NCBI RefSeq assembly: GCF_048541825.1
Contig: NZ_CP183332.1
Coordinates: 2,914,001 to 2,978,000 of the forward strand
Length of the DNA: 64,000 nucleotides
Direction of reading: 5' to 3'
Source: Caulobacter sp048541825
GTDB taxonomy: Bacteria > Pseudomonadota > Alphaproteobacteria > Caulobacterales > Caulobacteraceae
The notes below the pieces were generated by a model, which saw only the letters and a list, made by a program, of their open reading frames with translations, did no database searches and was not told where the DNA came from. Positions 24,407-33,081 of the stretch are shown piece after piece (within the stretch, counting starts at the first letter, position 1; each line of letters begins with the position of its first letter). The translations under genes were made by a program, and so were the position numbers.

Positions 24407-25444
24407 ATGCCCCCCGCTCACACCCTTCGCAGCGCAGCCGCCCTGGCCGACGCCGGCCTGATCGCTCCCGAGCGCCTGCCGGCGCTGGAGCGCGTTGCGG
24501 CGCAATATGCGGTGGCCATCACCGCCGACATGGCCGCCCTGATCGAGCCGGCCAACCAAGCCGACCCCATCGCCCGCCAGTTCTTGCCGCAGGTCGCCGA
24601 ACTGGTCAGCACGCCCGGCGAGGATCCCGACCCGATCGGCGACCTGACCCACAGCCCGGTCGAGGGCGTCGTCCATCGCTATGCCGACCGGGTGCTGCTC
24701 AAGCCCACCCACACCTGCGCGGTCTATTGCCGGTTCTGTTTCCGCCGCGAAATGGTGGGCCCCGAGGGGCTCAAGACCCTGTCGCCCGCCCAGCTGGACG
24801 CCGCCTTCGCCTATATCGCCGCGCGGCCGGAGATCTGGGAGGTGATCGTCACCGGCGGCGATCCTCTGGTGCTGTCGCCGCGCCGCCTGCGCGACATCGG
24901 CGAGCGGCTGGCGCAGATCGAGCATGTGAAGGTGGTGCGCTTCCACACCCGCGTGCCGGCCGTGGACCCGGCGCTGATCACCGGCGAGATGGTCGACGCG
25001 CTGAAGGCCAGCGGCAAGGCGGTCTATGTCGCGCTGCACGCCAACCATCCCCGCGAGCTGACGCCCGCCGCCCGCGCCGCCTGCGGCCGGATCGTCGATG
25101 CCGGCATCCCGATGATCAGCCAGACCGTGCTGCTGGCCGGGATCAATGACGATCCCCAGACCCTGGGCGCCCTGATGCGGGCCTTCGTCGAGACCCGGAT
25201 CAAGCCCTACTATCTGCACCATCACGACTATGCGCCCGGCACCGCCCACCTGCGCACCTCGATCGACGAGGGCCAGGCGCTGATGAAGGCCCTGCGCGGC
25301 ACGATCTCGGGCCTGTGCCAGCCGACCTATATTCTCGACATCCCCGGCGGCCATGGAAAGGTCCCGGTGGGGCCCGGTTATCTGGACGATGGGGCCGTGG
25401 AAGACCCTGAAGGCCGGGCGCATCCCTATCCCCCCGCAGGATAG
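24407..25444 (+). CDS. epmB: EF-P beta-lysylation protein / lysine 2,3-aminomutase family radical SAM enzyme
   Basis: The 345-residue radical-SAM enzyme interconverts alpha- and beta-lysine for EF-P modification. The iron-sulphur motif CAVYCRFCFRRE (CxxxCxxC, about residues 104-111) is intact. KamA-family segments follow: VIVTGGDPLVLS, RFHTRVPAVDP and the PLP-region-like YYLHHHDYAPGTAHLRTS. The length matches EpmB more than true catabolic KamA (over 400 residues). It lies 61 bp after epmA, in the same direction. Confidence 0.9.
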   Translation: MPPAHTLRSAAALADAGLIAPERLPALERVAAQYAVAITADMAALIEPANQADPIARQFLPQVAELVSTPGEDPDPIGDLTHSPVEGVVHRYADRVLLKPTHTCAVYCRFCFRREMVGPEGLKTLSPAQLDAAFAYIAARPEIWEVIVTGGDPLVLSPRRLRDIGERLAQIEHVKVVRFHTRVPAVDPALITGEMVDALKASGKAVYVALHANHPRELTPAARAACGRIVDAGIPMISQTVLLAGINDDPQTLGALMRAFVETRIKPYYLHHHDYAPGTAHLRTSIDEGQALMKALRGTISGLCQPTYILDIPGGHGKVPVGPGYLDDGAVEDPEGRAHPYPPAG

Positions 25445-25572
25445 CGCGACACTTCCCCGCTGCGTCGCAGCAAAGCCTTGGCGAGGGCGTGCTTTCTCGT
25501 GCTAGAAAAGTCATCACAATTCAGGGCGCGGACCAGGGTCCCGGCGCCGTATCAGGCGAAGGCTTGGCGTTC

Positions 25573-26451
25573 ATGAGTGAAATCAAGTCTGTCGGCGTAA
25601 TCGGCGCTGGCCAGATGGGCTGCGGCATCGCGCATGTCTGCGCGTTGGCGGGCTATGACGTTCTGCTGCACGACGTGACGCGCGACCGCATCGACGCCGG
25701 CCTGGCGCTGATCGAGAAGAATCTGGCTCGCCAGGTGGGTCGCGGCATCATCGACGAGGCCGCCATGGCCGGGGCTCTGGCCCGCATCAAGCCCGCCGAG
25801 GGCCTGGAAGCGGTCGGCCAGACCGATCTGGCCATCGAGGCGGCCACCGAGAACGAAGAGACCAAGAAGGCCATCTTCCGCAGCCTGCAGCCGCACCTGA
25901 AGCCGGATACCCTGCTGGCCTCGAACACCTCGTCGATCTCGATCACCCGCCTGGCCTCGGCCACCGACCGCCCCGAACGGTTCATCGGCCTGCACTTCAT
26001 GAACCCGGTCCCGCTGATGAAGCTGGTCGAGATCATCCGCGGCATCGCCACCGACGTGCCCACCTATGAGACGGCCGTGACCTTCGCCAAGTCGCTGGGC
26101 AAGATCACCAGCAACGCCGAAGACTTCCCCGCCTTCATCGTCAACCGCGTGCTGGTGCCGATGATCAACGAGGCGATCTACACCCTCTATGAGGGCGTGG
26201 GCACGGTCGACGCCATCGACACCGCCATGAAGCTGGGCGCCAACCACCCGATGGGTCCGCTGGAACTGGGCGACTTCATCGGCCTGGACACCGTGCTGAG
26301 CATCATGAACGTGCTGCATGAAGGCCTGGCCGACAGCAAATATCGCCCCTGCCCGCTGCTGGTGAAATATGTCGAAGCCGGGTGGCTTGGCAAAAAGGCC
26401 GGACGCGGGTTCTATGACTACCGGGGCGAGACGCCGGTTCCCACGCGCTAG
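25573..26451 (+). CDS. hbd: 3-hydroxybutyryl-CoA dehydrogenase
   Basis: The 292-residue NAD(P)-dependent enzyme interconverts (S)-3-hydroxybutyryl-CoA and acetoacetyl-CoA. The Rossmann motif VGVIGAGQMGCGIAHVCA (about residues 7-24) is present, as are SNTSSISIT, the catalytic-His region FIGLHFMNPVPLMKLVEII (about 135-153), AEDFPAFIVNRVLVPMINEA and a C-terminal GWLGKKAGRGFYDY. It is a stand-alone enzyme, not fused to a crotonase domain. It supplies or drains the acetoacetyl-CoA/crotonyl-CoA pool feeding Ccr. The ATG at 25573 matches the family start. Confidence 0.94.
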   Translation: MSEIKSVGVIGAGQMGCGIAHVCALAGYDVLLHDVTRDRIDAGLALIEKNLARQVGRGIIDEAAMAGALARIKPAEGLEAVGQTDLAIEAATENEETKKAIFRSLQPHLKPDTLLASNTSSISITRLASATDRPERFIGLHFMNPVPLMKLVEIIRGIATDVPTYETAVTFAKSLGKITSNAEDFPAFIVNRVLVPMINEAIYTLYEGVGTVDAIDTAMKLGANHPMGPLELGDFIGLDTVLSIMNVLHEGLADSKYRPCPLLVKYVEAGWLGKKAGRGFYDYRGETPVPTR

Positions 26452-26480
26452 GCGTGCGGCGTCTCCCAAGGGGGACGCCG

Positions 26481-27701
26481 ATGACCGAGACTCAGACCTT
26501 GCGGCCGGTGACGGCCGGCGATCGCCATATGAGCCTGGACGTCCTGCGGGGCCTGGGCGTCATGGGCATCCTCGCGGTCAACGCCGTGGCCTTCGCCCTG
26601 CCGATGGACGTCTATATGACGCCCAACCTGTCGCCCTTCGCGATGGACGGGGCCGAGGGCGACGCCTGGTGGGTGGTCCAGACCTTCTTCCACTACAAGT
26701 TCGTCACCCTGTTCTCGATGCTGTTTGGCGTGTCGCTGCTGCTGGTCGGCGGCGAGCGCAGCGACAAGCCGCGCGGGGCCCTGCTGCGGCGCCGACTGGG
26801 CTGGCTGACCCTGTTTGGCCTGATCCACGGCCTGCTGATCTGGTATGGCGACATTCTGCTACTCTATGCCGTGACCGGCTTTGTGGTGCTGCTGTTCCGC
26901 TCCTGGAAGCCGCGCACCCTGTTCATCGTCGCCATCACGATCATCCTGCTGGGGTCGGCCCTGGCGATCCTGCCGATCATGGCCCTGGACTTCGCCCCGG
27001 CCGCGACCCGCGCCGAAGTGCTCAAGGAGATGTCCAAGGGCAGCCCGGCCGACATCGCGACCGCCATCGCCGCCGTCAAGTCCGGCCTGGCCGGAGCCAT
27101 GAGCGTCAACTTCAAGGCCTGGATGTTCCTGCAGCCGGTCAGCCTGCTGGTCGTGATCTGGCGAACCGGGGCCCTGATGATGCTGGGCATGGCGCTCTAC
27201 AAGTGGGGCTTCCTGACGGGGCGCGCCCCGACCTGGGTCTATGCCCTCCTGGTCGCCTTCGGGGCGGTCGGCCTGTGGGTGACCGGCATGGAGTCGCGCG
27301 AGAAGCTGCTGATTGATTTCGCCCAGCCGCGGTCCAGCGGGGCCCTGCAGATCGGTTTCGAGTTCCTGACCCTACCCATCACCCTGGGCTACGCCTCGCT
27401 GGCGATCCTGCTGCTGAAGCTGGATCTGCTGCGCAAGCTGCTGACGCCCCTGGCCCGCCTGGGGCAGATGGCCTTCACCAACTACATCAGCCAGTCGATC
27501 ATCATGACCACGATCTTCTGGGGCGGACGCGGACTGGGCCTGTATGGCGACGCCAACCGCGTAGACCTTTGGGTGATCGTGGCGGGCATCTGGCTGGTGC
27601 AGCTGATCTGGTCGCCGCTGTGGCTGTCGAAGTTCTCGATGGGCCCGCTGGAATGGGTCTGGCGGCGGCTGGCCTATGGCAAGGGGCTGGTGAGGACCTG
27701 A
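26481..27701 (+). CDS. DUF418 family membrane protein
   Basis: The 406-residue polytopic inner-membrane protein has about ten hydrophobic helices. It starts with the family pattern SLDVLRGLGVMGILAVNAV and has a C-terminal LGQMAFTNYISQSIIMTTIFWG segment typical of DUF418 (YeiB-like). The family resembles acyltransferase-3-like membrane proteins. No catalytic function is established. It is 29 bp after hbd and 3 bp before the next GNAT gene, so these may be one operon. Confidence 0.85.
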   Translation: MTETQTLRPVTAGDRHMSLDVLRGLGVMGILAVNAVAFALPMDVYMTPNLSPFAMDGAEGDAWWVVQTFFHYKFVTLFSMLFGVSLLLVGGERSDKPRGALLRRRLGWLTLFGLIHGLLIWYGDILLLYAVTGFVVLLFRSWKPRTLFIVAITIILLGSALAILPIMALDFAPAATRAEVLKEMSKGSPADIATAIAAVKSGLAGAMSVNFKAWMFLQPVSLLVVIWRTGALMMLGMALYKWGFLTGRAPTWVYALLVAFGAVGLWVTGMESREKLLIDFAQPRSSGALQIGFEFLTLPITLGYASLAILLLKLDLLRKLLTPLARLGQMAFTNYISQSIIMTTIFWGGRGLGLYGDANRVDLWVIVAGIWLVQLIWSPLWLSKFSMGPLEWVWRRLAYGKGLVRT

Positions 27702-27704
27702 CCG

Positions 27705-28202
27705 ATGGAGGCCTTCGAAACTGCTCGCCTGACGGCGACCAGGCTGGCGGCCGAAGACCTGGATGATCTGGTGAGACTGCATCTGGATCCGGAGGTCTCG
27801 CGCTTCCTGGGCGGGATCAGGTCGCCCGAGTCCACGGCCGTCTATCTGGACACCAACCTTCGGCACTGGACCGATCACGGCTTTGGCCTATGGACGCTGC
27901 GAACGCCCGACGGCGGCTTCGTGGGCCGGGCGGGCCTGCGCTACATAGACTTGGAAGGTATCCAGGAGCTTGAGATCGCCTACACGCTGGACAAGCCCGC
28001 CTGGGGCCGAGGCCTGGCCAGCGAGGTCGCCGGCACCCTGGTCGAGATCTGGAAGACGCGCCTGGCCGCTTCCAGCCTAGTCGGGGTGGCCGACCTCGAT
28101 AACACCACCTCGCAAGGCGTGCTGCGCAAGGTCGGCTTCGCCTATGAGCGCGACGCGGTGTTCGACGACGCCGCCGTCGCTGTGTTCCGTCAGGACCGTT
28201 AG
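27705..28202 (+). CDS. GNAT family N-acetyltransferase (RimJ/RimL-like)
   Basis: The 165-residue protein starts METFETARL-like (MEAFETARLTATRLA), with the GNAT fold of the ribosomal-protein/alpha-amino acetyltransferase group. The acetyl-CoA-binding region is around LEIAYTLDKPAWGRGLASEV (about residues 90-110). It ends against the convergent truncated toxin gene, whose stop overlaps by four bases. Substrate unknown. Confidence 0.85.
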   Translation: MEAFETARLTATRLAAEDLDDLVRLHLDPEVSRFLGGIRSPESTAVYLDTNLRHWTDHGFGLWTLRTPDGGFVGRAGLRYIDLEGIQELEIAYTLDKPAWGRGLASEVAGTLVEIWKTRLAASSLVGVADLDNTTSQGVLRKVGFAYERDAVFDDAAVAVFRQDR

Positions 28203-28288
28203 ATCAGCCCGCGCCCAGCGTCGCCGCGCAATCTTGTCGCGTCAATCACGCTCCAGATGAACGTATGAGTATCGAGTAGGAAACTCAT
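28199..28288 (-). pseudogene. Truncated PIN-domain (VapC-like) toxin remnant
   Basis: The reading frame begins MSFLLDTHTFIWSVID, the first strand and helix of a PIN-domain toxin with the first catalytic Asp. It then becomes an unrelated tail and stops after 29 codons, against about 130 normally. The start overlaps the antitoxin stop (ATGA), the usual layout of such operons. The last part of the frame is a 19-bp sequence identical to a segment of feoB. The toxin is therefore certainly inactive. The frame is too short to appear in normal gene calls. Confidence 0.75.
28212..28230. repeat. 19-bp direct repeat (copy within toxin remnant)
   Basis: CGCCCAGCGTCGCCGCGCA is identical to 28732-28750 inside feoB. 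The two copies are 520 bp apart and bracket the antitoxin and the 3' end of feoB. Confidence 0.85.
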
Positions 28289-28572
28289 TCCTTCGGCGTC
28301 GACGGCCGATAGAACTCATCCTCGTCATGGGCTTCGGCCAGTTGCGCGAATTCTGGATCAGGTCGCAGAAAAAGGTCTGGATCATCCATCGGACCCAAAT
28401 GAGCCCAGACGCCTGGAATACGATCCCCTTGCGCCACCTTGGGTTCAGGTCGATGGGCGACAGCCACGGTTTGCCCATCGCGGGTCAGCAATACGAGATC
28501 TTCGCCCGCATCAATATGCGCCACGAGTTCGCTCAGCGCGTCGTGCCCGTTGATGTCGACCTTGATCGTCAT
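28285..28572 (-). CDS. Type II antitoxin, prevent-host-death (Phd/YefM-like) family
   Basis: The 95-residue protein has a Phd-type N-terminal dimerisation and DNA-binding fold (IKVDINGHDALSELVAHIDAGEDLVLLTRDGQTVAVAHRP in pieces). An acidic toxin-binding tail follows (LRPDPEFAQLAEAHDEDEFYRP). It appears intact, but its toxin partner is cut to 29 codons. It may persist as an autorepressor or neutralise a related toxin elsewhere. It lies 37 bp downstream of feoB on the other side of a possible recombination junction. Confidence 0.8.
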   Translation of the reverse strand: MTIKVDINGHDALSELVAHIDAGEDLVLLTRDGQTVAVAHRPEPKVAQGDRIPGVWAHLGPMDDPDLFLRPDPEFAQLAEAHDEDEFYRPSTPKE

Positions 28573-28609
28573 TCCGTAAATCTAGCACGGAACATAACGC
28601 GAACCAAGC

Positions 28610-30490
28610 CTACCCCGCGCCCATCGCCACGGCGATATGATAGGTCGCGAACGAGGCCAGATAGGCCAGGCCGGTCATGTACAGGAACATCACGGTCGGC
28701 CAGGTCCAGCCATTGGTCTCGCGCTTGACCACGCCCAGCGTCGCCGCGCACTGCGGGGCGAACACGTACCAGGCCAGGAACGACAGGGCCGTGGCCAGCG
28801 ACCACTGCTTGGCCAGCAGACCGCCCAGGGCGGTGCCGGCCTCGTCGTCGCCGCCGACGGCATAGACGGTGCCCAGCGCCGCCACGGCCACTTCGCGGGC
28901 CGCGAAGCCCGGGATCAGGGCCACCGTCATCTGCCAGTTGAAGCCGATGGGGGCCATGACCGGCGCGATGAAGTGGCCGATGCGGCCGGCGAAGCTGTAG
29001 TCGATGGCCGGGCCGGTAGCGCCCTCCGGCGGATAGGGGAAGGTCGACAGCACCCAGACCAGCACCATCAGCGGCAGGATGATGCGGCCGGCGCGGCTGA
29101 TGAAGATGCGGGCGCGGGTCCACAGGTTCATCAGCACGTTGCGCGGCTCGGGCCAGCGATAGGTCGGAAGTTCCATCATGAACGGCTCGACCGTGCCGCG
29201 CCAGAACACCCGCCGGATGATGAACGAAACCAGCAAGGCGCTGACAATGCCACCGGCATAGAGGCCAAACATCACCAGACCGGGCAGGCTCAGAAAGCCC
29301 CAGACGGTGGTGTGCGGAATGAAGGCGGCGATGATCAGGGTATAGACCGGGATGCGGGCCGAGCAGGTCATCAGCGGCGCCACCAGAATGGTGGTCAGCC
29401 GGTCGTGCTTGTTGTCGATCACCCGCGTCGACATGATCCCCGGGATCGCGCAGGCGAAGCTGGACAGCAGCGGGATGAAGGCCCGGCCGTGCAGGCCGGC
29501 CCCGCCCATGATCTTGTCCATCAGGAAGGCCGCGCGGGCCATGTAGCCGCTGTCTTCGAGCAGCAGAATGAAGAAGAACAGGATCACGATCTGCGGCAGG
29601 AAGACCAGTACGCTGCCGACCCCGGCGATCAGGCCGTCGGTGATCAGGCTCTGCAGCAGGCCGTCAGGCAGAACGGCGGCGACCAGGCCGCTCAGCCCGG
29701 CGAAGCCCGCCTCGATCAGGCCCATCAGGGGCTCGGCCCAGGTGAACACCGCCTGGAACATCACAAACAGCAGCAGGCCCAGGATCAACAGGCCGGCCGC
29801 TGGATTGAGCAGCACGTCGTCGATCTTGCTGGTGATGGTGTCGGGTCGTTCCGGCGGCTTCACGCAGGCCTTGAAGATGCGCTGAGCCTCGGCGTGAGCG
29901 GCGCGGATTTCGGCCGCGTCGGGCTCGCGCCAGGTGCTGGCGTGCTCGCCGGCATGGCTGAGGGTCAGGGCCTCGGCCTGGGCGAGCAGGTCATCAAGAC
30001 CCCGCTTGCGGGTTGCCACGGTGGTGACGATCGGGACGCCGATCTCGGCGCCCAGCCTTTCCAGGTCGATGCGCAGGCCCTGGCGCTGGGCGATGTCGTA
30101 CATGTTCAGCGCCAGCACGAACGGCCGGCCGACCTGTTTCAGTTCCAGCGCCAGCCGCAGCACGAGCCGCAGATTGGTGGCGTCGGCGACGCAGATCAGC
30201 ACGTCGGGCGCCGCCTCGCCGGCCAGGCGGCCGAGGATGGCGTCGCGGGTCACGACTTCGTCTGGACTGCGCGCGCGCAGGGAATAGGTGCCGGGCAGGT
30301 CGAGAAGGCGCAGGGCCCGGCCAGCGGCGGTGGTCACAACCCCTTCCTTCCGCTCGACGGTGACGCCGGCATAGTTGGCGACCTTCTGGCGGCTGCCGGT
30401 CAGGGCGTTGAACAGGGCGGTCTTGCCGGAATTGGGATTGCCGACCAGGGCGATCCGCGCCGGGTGCAGGATAGAGGTGTCAGAGGTCAA
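28610..30490 (-). CDS. feoB: Ferrous iron transport protein B
   Basis: The 626-residue inner-membrane Fe(II) transporter has an N-terminal G domain with G1 GNPNSGKT (about residues 17-24), G3 LDLPGTY, G4 NMYD and a GDI helix region. Membrane helices with gate motifs follow (about 235-620), including FIPLLSSFACAIPGIM and PLMTCSARIPVY, which carry conserved Cys. The start overlaps the feoA stop (ATGA). The 3' part shares a 19-bp tract with the toxin remnant downstream. The reading frame is complete. Confidence 0.95.
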   Translation of the reverse strand: MTSDTSILHPARIALVGNPNSGKTALFNALTGSRQKVANYAGVTVERKEGVVTTAAGRALRLLDLPGTYSLRARSPDEVVTRDAILGRLAGEAAPDVLICVADATNLRLVLRLALELKQVGRPFVLALNMYDIAQRQGLRIDLERLGAEIGVPIVTTVATRKRGLDDLLAQAEALTLSHAGEHASTWREPDAAEIRAAHAEAQRIFKACVKPPERPDTITSKIDDVLLNPAAGLLILGLLLFVMFQAVFTWAEPLMGLIEAGFAGLSGLVAAVLPDGLLQSLITDGLIAGVGSVLVFLPQIVILFFFILLLEDSGYMARAAFLMDKIMGGAGLHGRAFIPLLSSFACAIPGIMSTRVIDNKHDRLTTILVAPLMTCSARIPVYTLIIAAFIPHTTVWGFLSLPGLVMFGLYAGGIVSALLVSFIIRRVFWRGTVEPFMMELPTYRWPEPRNVLMNLWTRARIFISRAGRIILPLMVLVWVLSTFPYPPEGATGPAIDYSFAGRIGHFIAPVMAPIGFNWQMTVALIPGFAAREVAVAALGTVYAVGGDDEAGTALGGLLAKQWSLATALSFLAWYVFAPQCAATLGVVKRETNGWTWPTVMFLYMTGLAYLASFATYHIAVAMGAG

Positions 30491-30816
30491 GACTGGGTCC
30501 CGTCAAACTGCACGGTCACTGCACGGGCCTCGCGCCGGCGCAGAGCCACGCGGGTGTCGTCCACCCGCACGGCGATGGGGTCGCGGCCGAACAGGCCCTC
30601 GTGCAGGACCTCGATACGCGCGCCCTCGACAAAACCCATCTCCAGAAGCCGCCGCTCCAGTTCCTCGGCATCGACGGCCTCGGCCGCGCCGGTCTGGCCG
30701 GTGACGCTGACGATCACGCCCTTGTCGCCGCGCGAGGCTTCGCCCAGCGAACGCGCGCAGGGCGTATCGGCAAGAACGGCGTCAAGGCCGGAAACCAGGG
30801 CAAGACCGTCGGACAT
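30487..30816 (-). CDS. feoA: Ferrous iron transport protein A
   Basis: The 109-residue protein has a C-terminal SH3-like FeoA domain (LERRLLEMGFVEGARIEVLHEGLFGRDPIAVRVDDTRVALRRREA in pieces, about 55-100) after a 35-residue N-terminal extension. It is thought to assist FeoB at the cytoplasmic face. It forms an operon with feoB through a four-base overlap. A GATAATCA-type iron-regulator half site lies upstream. Confidence 0.92.
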   Translation of the reverse strand: MSDGLALVSGLDAVLADTPCARSLGEASRGDKGVIVSVTGQTGAAEAVDAEELERRLLEMGFVEGARIEVLHEGLFGRDPIAVRVDDTRVALRRREARAVTVQFDGTQS

Positions 30817-30833
30817 CGAGACTCCCGTGAAAA

Positions 30834-30887
30834 CTTGCGAGTGATTATCAGTCCAAGACGGCGCTGTCGATGCGGCGTTCTCGCAAG
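30834..30887 (-). promoter_or_regulatory. feoAB control region with Fur-like half site and inverted repeat
   Basis: On the minus strand TGATAATCACTCGC (about 30839-30853) resembles half of the classical Fur box GATAATCATTATC. It is bracketed by an inverted pair, CTTGCGAG (30834-30841) and CTCGCAAG (30880-30887). The element lies 18-70 bp upstream of feoA, as expected for an iron-responsive operator. Binding is inferred. Confidence 0.4.
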
Positions 30888-31008
30888 GTTGAGTTATGAT
30901 GCCCGGACTCTCGAGGAGCGAGGCGGAATGGCGCAGGGGCGTTAATCTGTTCGACTCTTGAGGCCCGGACCGGTCTGATTGCCTGTAACGATTCGCGTGG
31001 ACGGACTG

Positions 31009-32271
31009 ATGCGAAGGCTGATGCTGGCGCTGCTTACGGGCGCCTATCTTTGTCTGGCTCTGATCATCTCCCTGGTGCTGTGGCGCACGGGGGCGGCTCC
31101 GGCTGTCGGTCTGTCAGCCTTCATCGGCACGCTGGGCCTGTGCTTTGCGTTCCATGGCATGATCGCCAACACCTTCGAGTCCGCGCGCACCCGCATGGAC
31201 ATCGACACCGTGCGCGAGGCTCACGCCATCCTGCTGGACCAGATCGAGAAGATCGACGCCCGCATGACCGAACTGGTCGAGAGCGTCGCGATCGACGCCC
31301 AGCGCCGTTCCGAAGAGCTGTCGACCGAGGTCCACCAGCTGGAAGACCTCATCGCCACCATGAACGACCGGCTTGAGCACCAGCTGACCCACCAGGTCGC
31401 CGCCGCTCGCGTCGAGGTTCGTGGCCGCACGCCGCAGTCCAACGTGATGCTGCAGGTCGTGCAGGAGGCCCTGGCCGAGAACCGGGTCGACCTCTATCTG
31501 CAGCCGATCGTCAGCCTGCCCCAGCGCCGGACCGTGTTCTACGAGAGCTTCTCGCGCCTGCGCGACGAGACCGGCCGGGTGATGATGCCCGCCGAATATC
31601 TGGCCGTCGCCGAGCCCGAAGGCCTGATGACCGCCATCGACAACCTGCTGCTGTTCCGCTGCGTGCAGATCGTGCGCCGGCTGGCCAAGCAGGACCGCAA
31701 GGTCGGGATCTTCTGCAACATCTCGCTGGCCAGCCTGGCCGACGAGAGCTTCTTCCCGCAGTTCCTGGAATTCATGCAGGCCAACAAGGACCTGGCCGGC
31801 GCGGTGATCTTCGAACTGGGTCAGGCCGCCTTCGAGCGGCGCGGCGCGGTCGAAGCCCGCCACATGTCGCGTCTGGCCAGCCTGGGCTTCAGCTTCAGCC
31901 TCGACAAGGTCAATGACCTGGATCTCGACTTCCAGGACCTGGCCCGCGCCGATGTGAAATTCCTGAAGGTCGGCGCCCAGATGATGCTGGACCAGCTGCA
32001 GGAGCAGGATGGCAAGCTGGTCATCGCCTCCTTGCCCGACCTGAACGCCAGCGACTTCGCCGCCCTCACGCGCCGCTATGGCATCGAGGTGATCGTCGAG
32101 AAGGTCGAGGCCGAAAAGCAGATCGTCGATATCCTGGATCTCAACATCGGCTATGGCCAGGGCCACCTGTTCGGCGAACCGCGCGCCATCCGCGACGCCG
32201 TGCTGGCCGAGGCCGAGCCCCCGCAGGACTTCATGCGCGGCGCCCTGCGCCGGCGCGCCTCAGGCTGGTGA
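31009..32271 (+). CDS. tipF: TipF-like EAL domain protein (flagellar pole / c-di-GMP receptor)
   Basis: The 420-residue protein has two N-terminal membrane helices (about residues 4-24 and 32-52), a coiled coil (about 60-130) and a C-terminal EAL domain (about 142-400). The EAL motif is degenerate (YESFSRLRDE instead of E-A-L-x-R), which fits a c-di-GMP-binding receptor without phosphodiesterase activity. This architecture matches Caulobacter TipF, which positions new flagella at the pole. I chose the ATG at 31009 next to the first membrane helix; TTG at 30979 and GTG at 30997 are alternatives. It is monocistronic. Confidence 0.8.
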   Translation: MRRLMLALLTGAYLCLALIISLVLWRTGAAPAVGLSAFIGTLGLCFAFHGMIANTFESARTRMDIDTVREAHAILLDQIEKIDARMTELVESVAIDAQRRSEELSTEVHQLEDLIATMNDRLEHQLTHQVAAARVEVRGRTPQSNVMLQVVQEALAENRVDLYLQPIVSLPQRRTVFYESFSRLRDETGRVMMPAEYLAVAEPEGLMTAIDNLLLFRCVQIVRRLAKQDRKVGIFCNISLASLADESFFPQFLEFMQANKDLAGAVIFELGQAAFERRGAVEARHMSRLASLGFSFSLDKVNDLDLDFQDLARADVKFLKVGAQMMLDQLQEQDGKLVIASLPDLNASDFAALTRRYGIEVIVEKVEAEKQIVDILDLNIGYGQGHLFGEPRAIRDAVLAEAEPPQDFMRGALRRRASGW

Positions 32272-32355
32272 CACTTTCGGGTCTCTGGCCGCAAGCTTCG
32301 GAATGACCCGCTGATCCGTCGGGCGCATCTTCCCCTCAACAGAGGAGATGTTCCG

Positions 32356-33081
32356 ATGACCGCTTCGACCTATCCAGACGATGACGCGCGCTGGGACGCC
32401 ATGCGCCGCAAGGACCGCGCCGCCGTGGGCGCCTTCTACATCGCCGTGCGCACCACCGGCGTCTATTGCGTCGCCAGCTGCGGCGGACGGCCCCTGCGCA
32501 AGAACGTCGAGTTCCACGCCACACGGCAGAGCGCCCGCGCCGCCGGCTTCCGCGCCTGTCTGCGCTGCAAGCCCGATCTCGAGCGCGAAGTCCTGCGCTA
32601 CGCCATCGTTTCCTCCAGCCTGGGCCTCACGCTGGTCGCCCGGTCGGACAAGGGCCTGCGTCTTGTGACACTTGGCGATGATGCCACCGGCCTGACGGCC
32701 GACCTCGAGCGTCGCTTCCCGACCGCACGGCTGCTCCCCGACGCGGACGGCCTGAAGGCCGAGCTGGCCGCCGTCGCGGCGTTCATCGACCGCCCGGAGA
32801 GCCGCCTGGACGTGCCGCTAGACGACCAGGGCACCGACCTGCAGCGCGAGGTCTGGGCGATGCTGCGCCAGATCCCGGCCGGCGAGACGGTGTCTTATGC
32901 CGAGCTGGCCCGCGCCATCGGCCGGCCGACCGCCTCCCGCGTGGTCGCCAATGCCTGCGGGGCAAATCCACTGGCGGTGATCACCCCCTGCCATCGGGTG
33001 GTGCGCGCCGACGGCGGCCTGTCGGGCTATCGCTGGGGCGTCGAGCGCAAGGCCGCCCTGCTGGCGCGCGAGGCGGCGTGA
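32356..33081 (+). CDS. Ada-like methyltransferase without the AraC domain (Ada metal-binding plus MGMT)
   Basis: The 241-residue protein joins two halves of Ada. The N-terminal zinc domain has C38, C42, C68 and C71 (VYCVASCGGRP and ACLRCKP), matching the phosphotriester-accepting site of Ada. The C-terminal alkylguanine transferase covers about 80-240, with the active Cys in ITPCHRVV and GYRWGVERK. The two AraC-type helix-turn-helix units normally between them are absent, so it should repair but not activate transcription in the Ada manner. The GTG of the next gene overlaps its stop (GTGA). Confidence 0.88.
   Translation: MTASTYPDDDARWDAMRRKDRAAVGAFYIAVRTTGVYCVASCGGRPLRKNVEFHATRQSARAAGFRACLRCKPDLEREVLRYAIVSSSLGLTLVARSDKGLRLVTLGDDATGLTADLERRFPTARLLPDADGLKAELAAVAAFIDRPESRLDVPLDDQGTDLQREVWAMLRQIPAGETVSYAELARAIGRPTASRVVANACGANPLAVITPCHRVVRADGGLSGYRWGVERKAALLAREAA

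Noticed and set aside
28637..30844. 735-codon plus-strand ORF opposite feoB
   Set aside because: It is antisense to feoBA. The translated composition is Gln/His/Gly-rich and has no domain.
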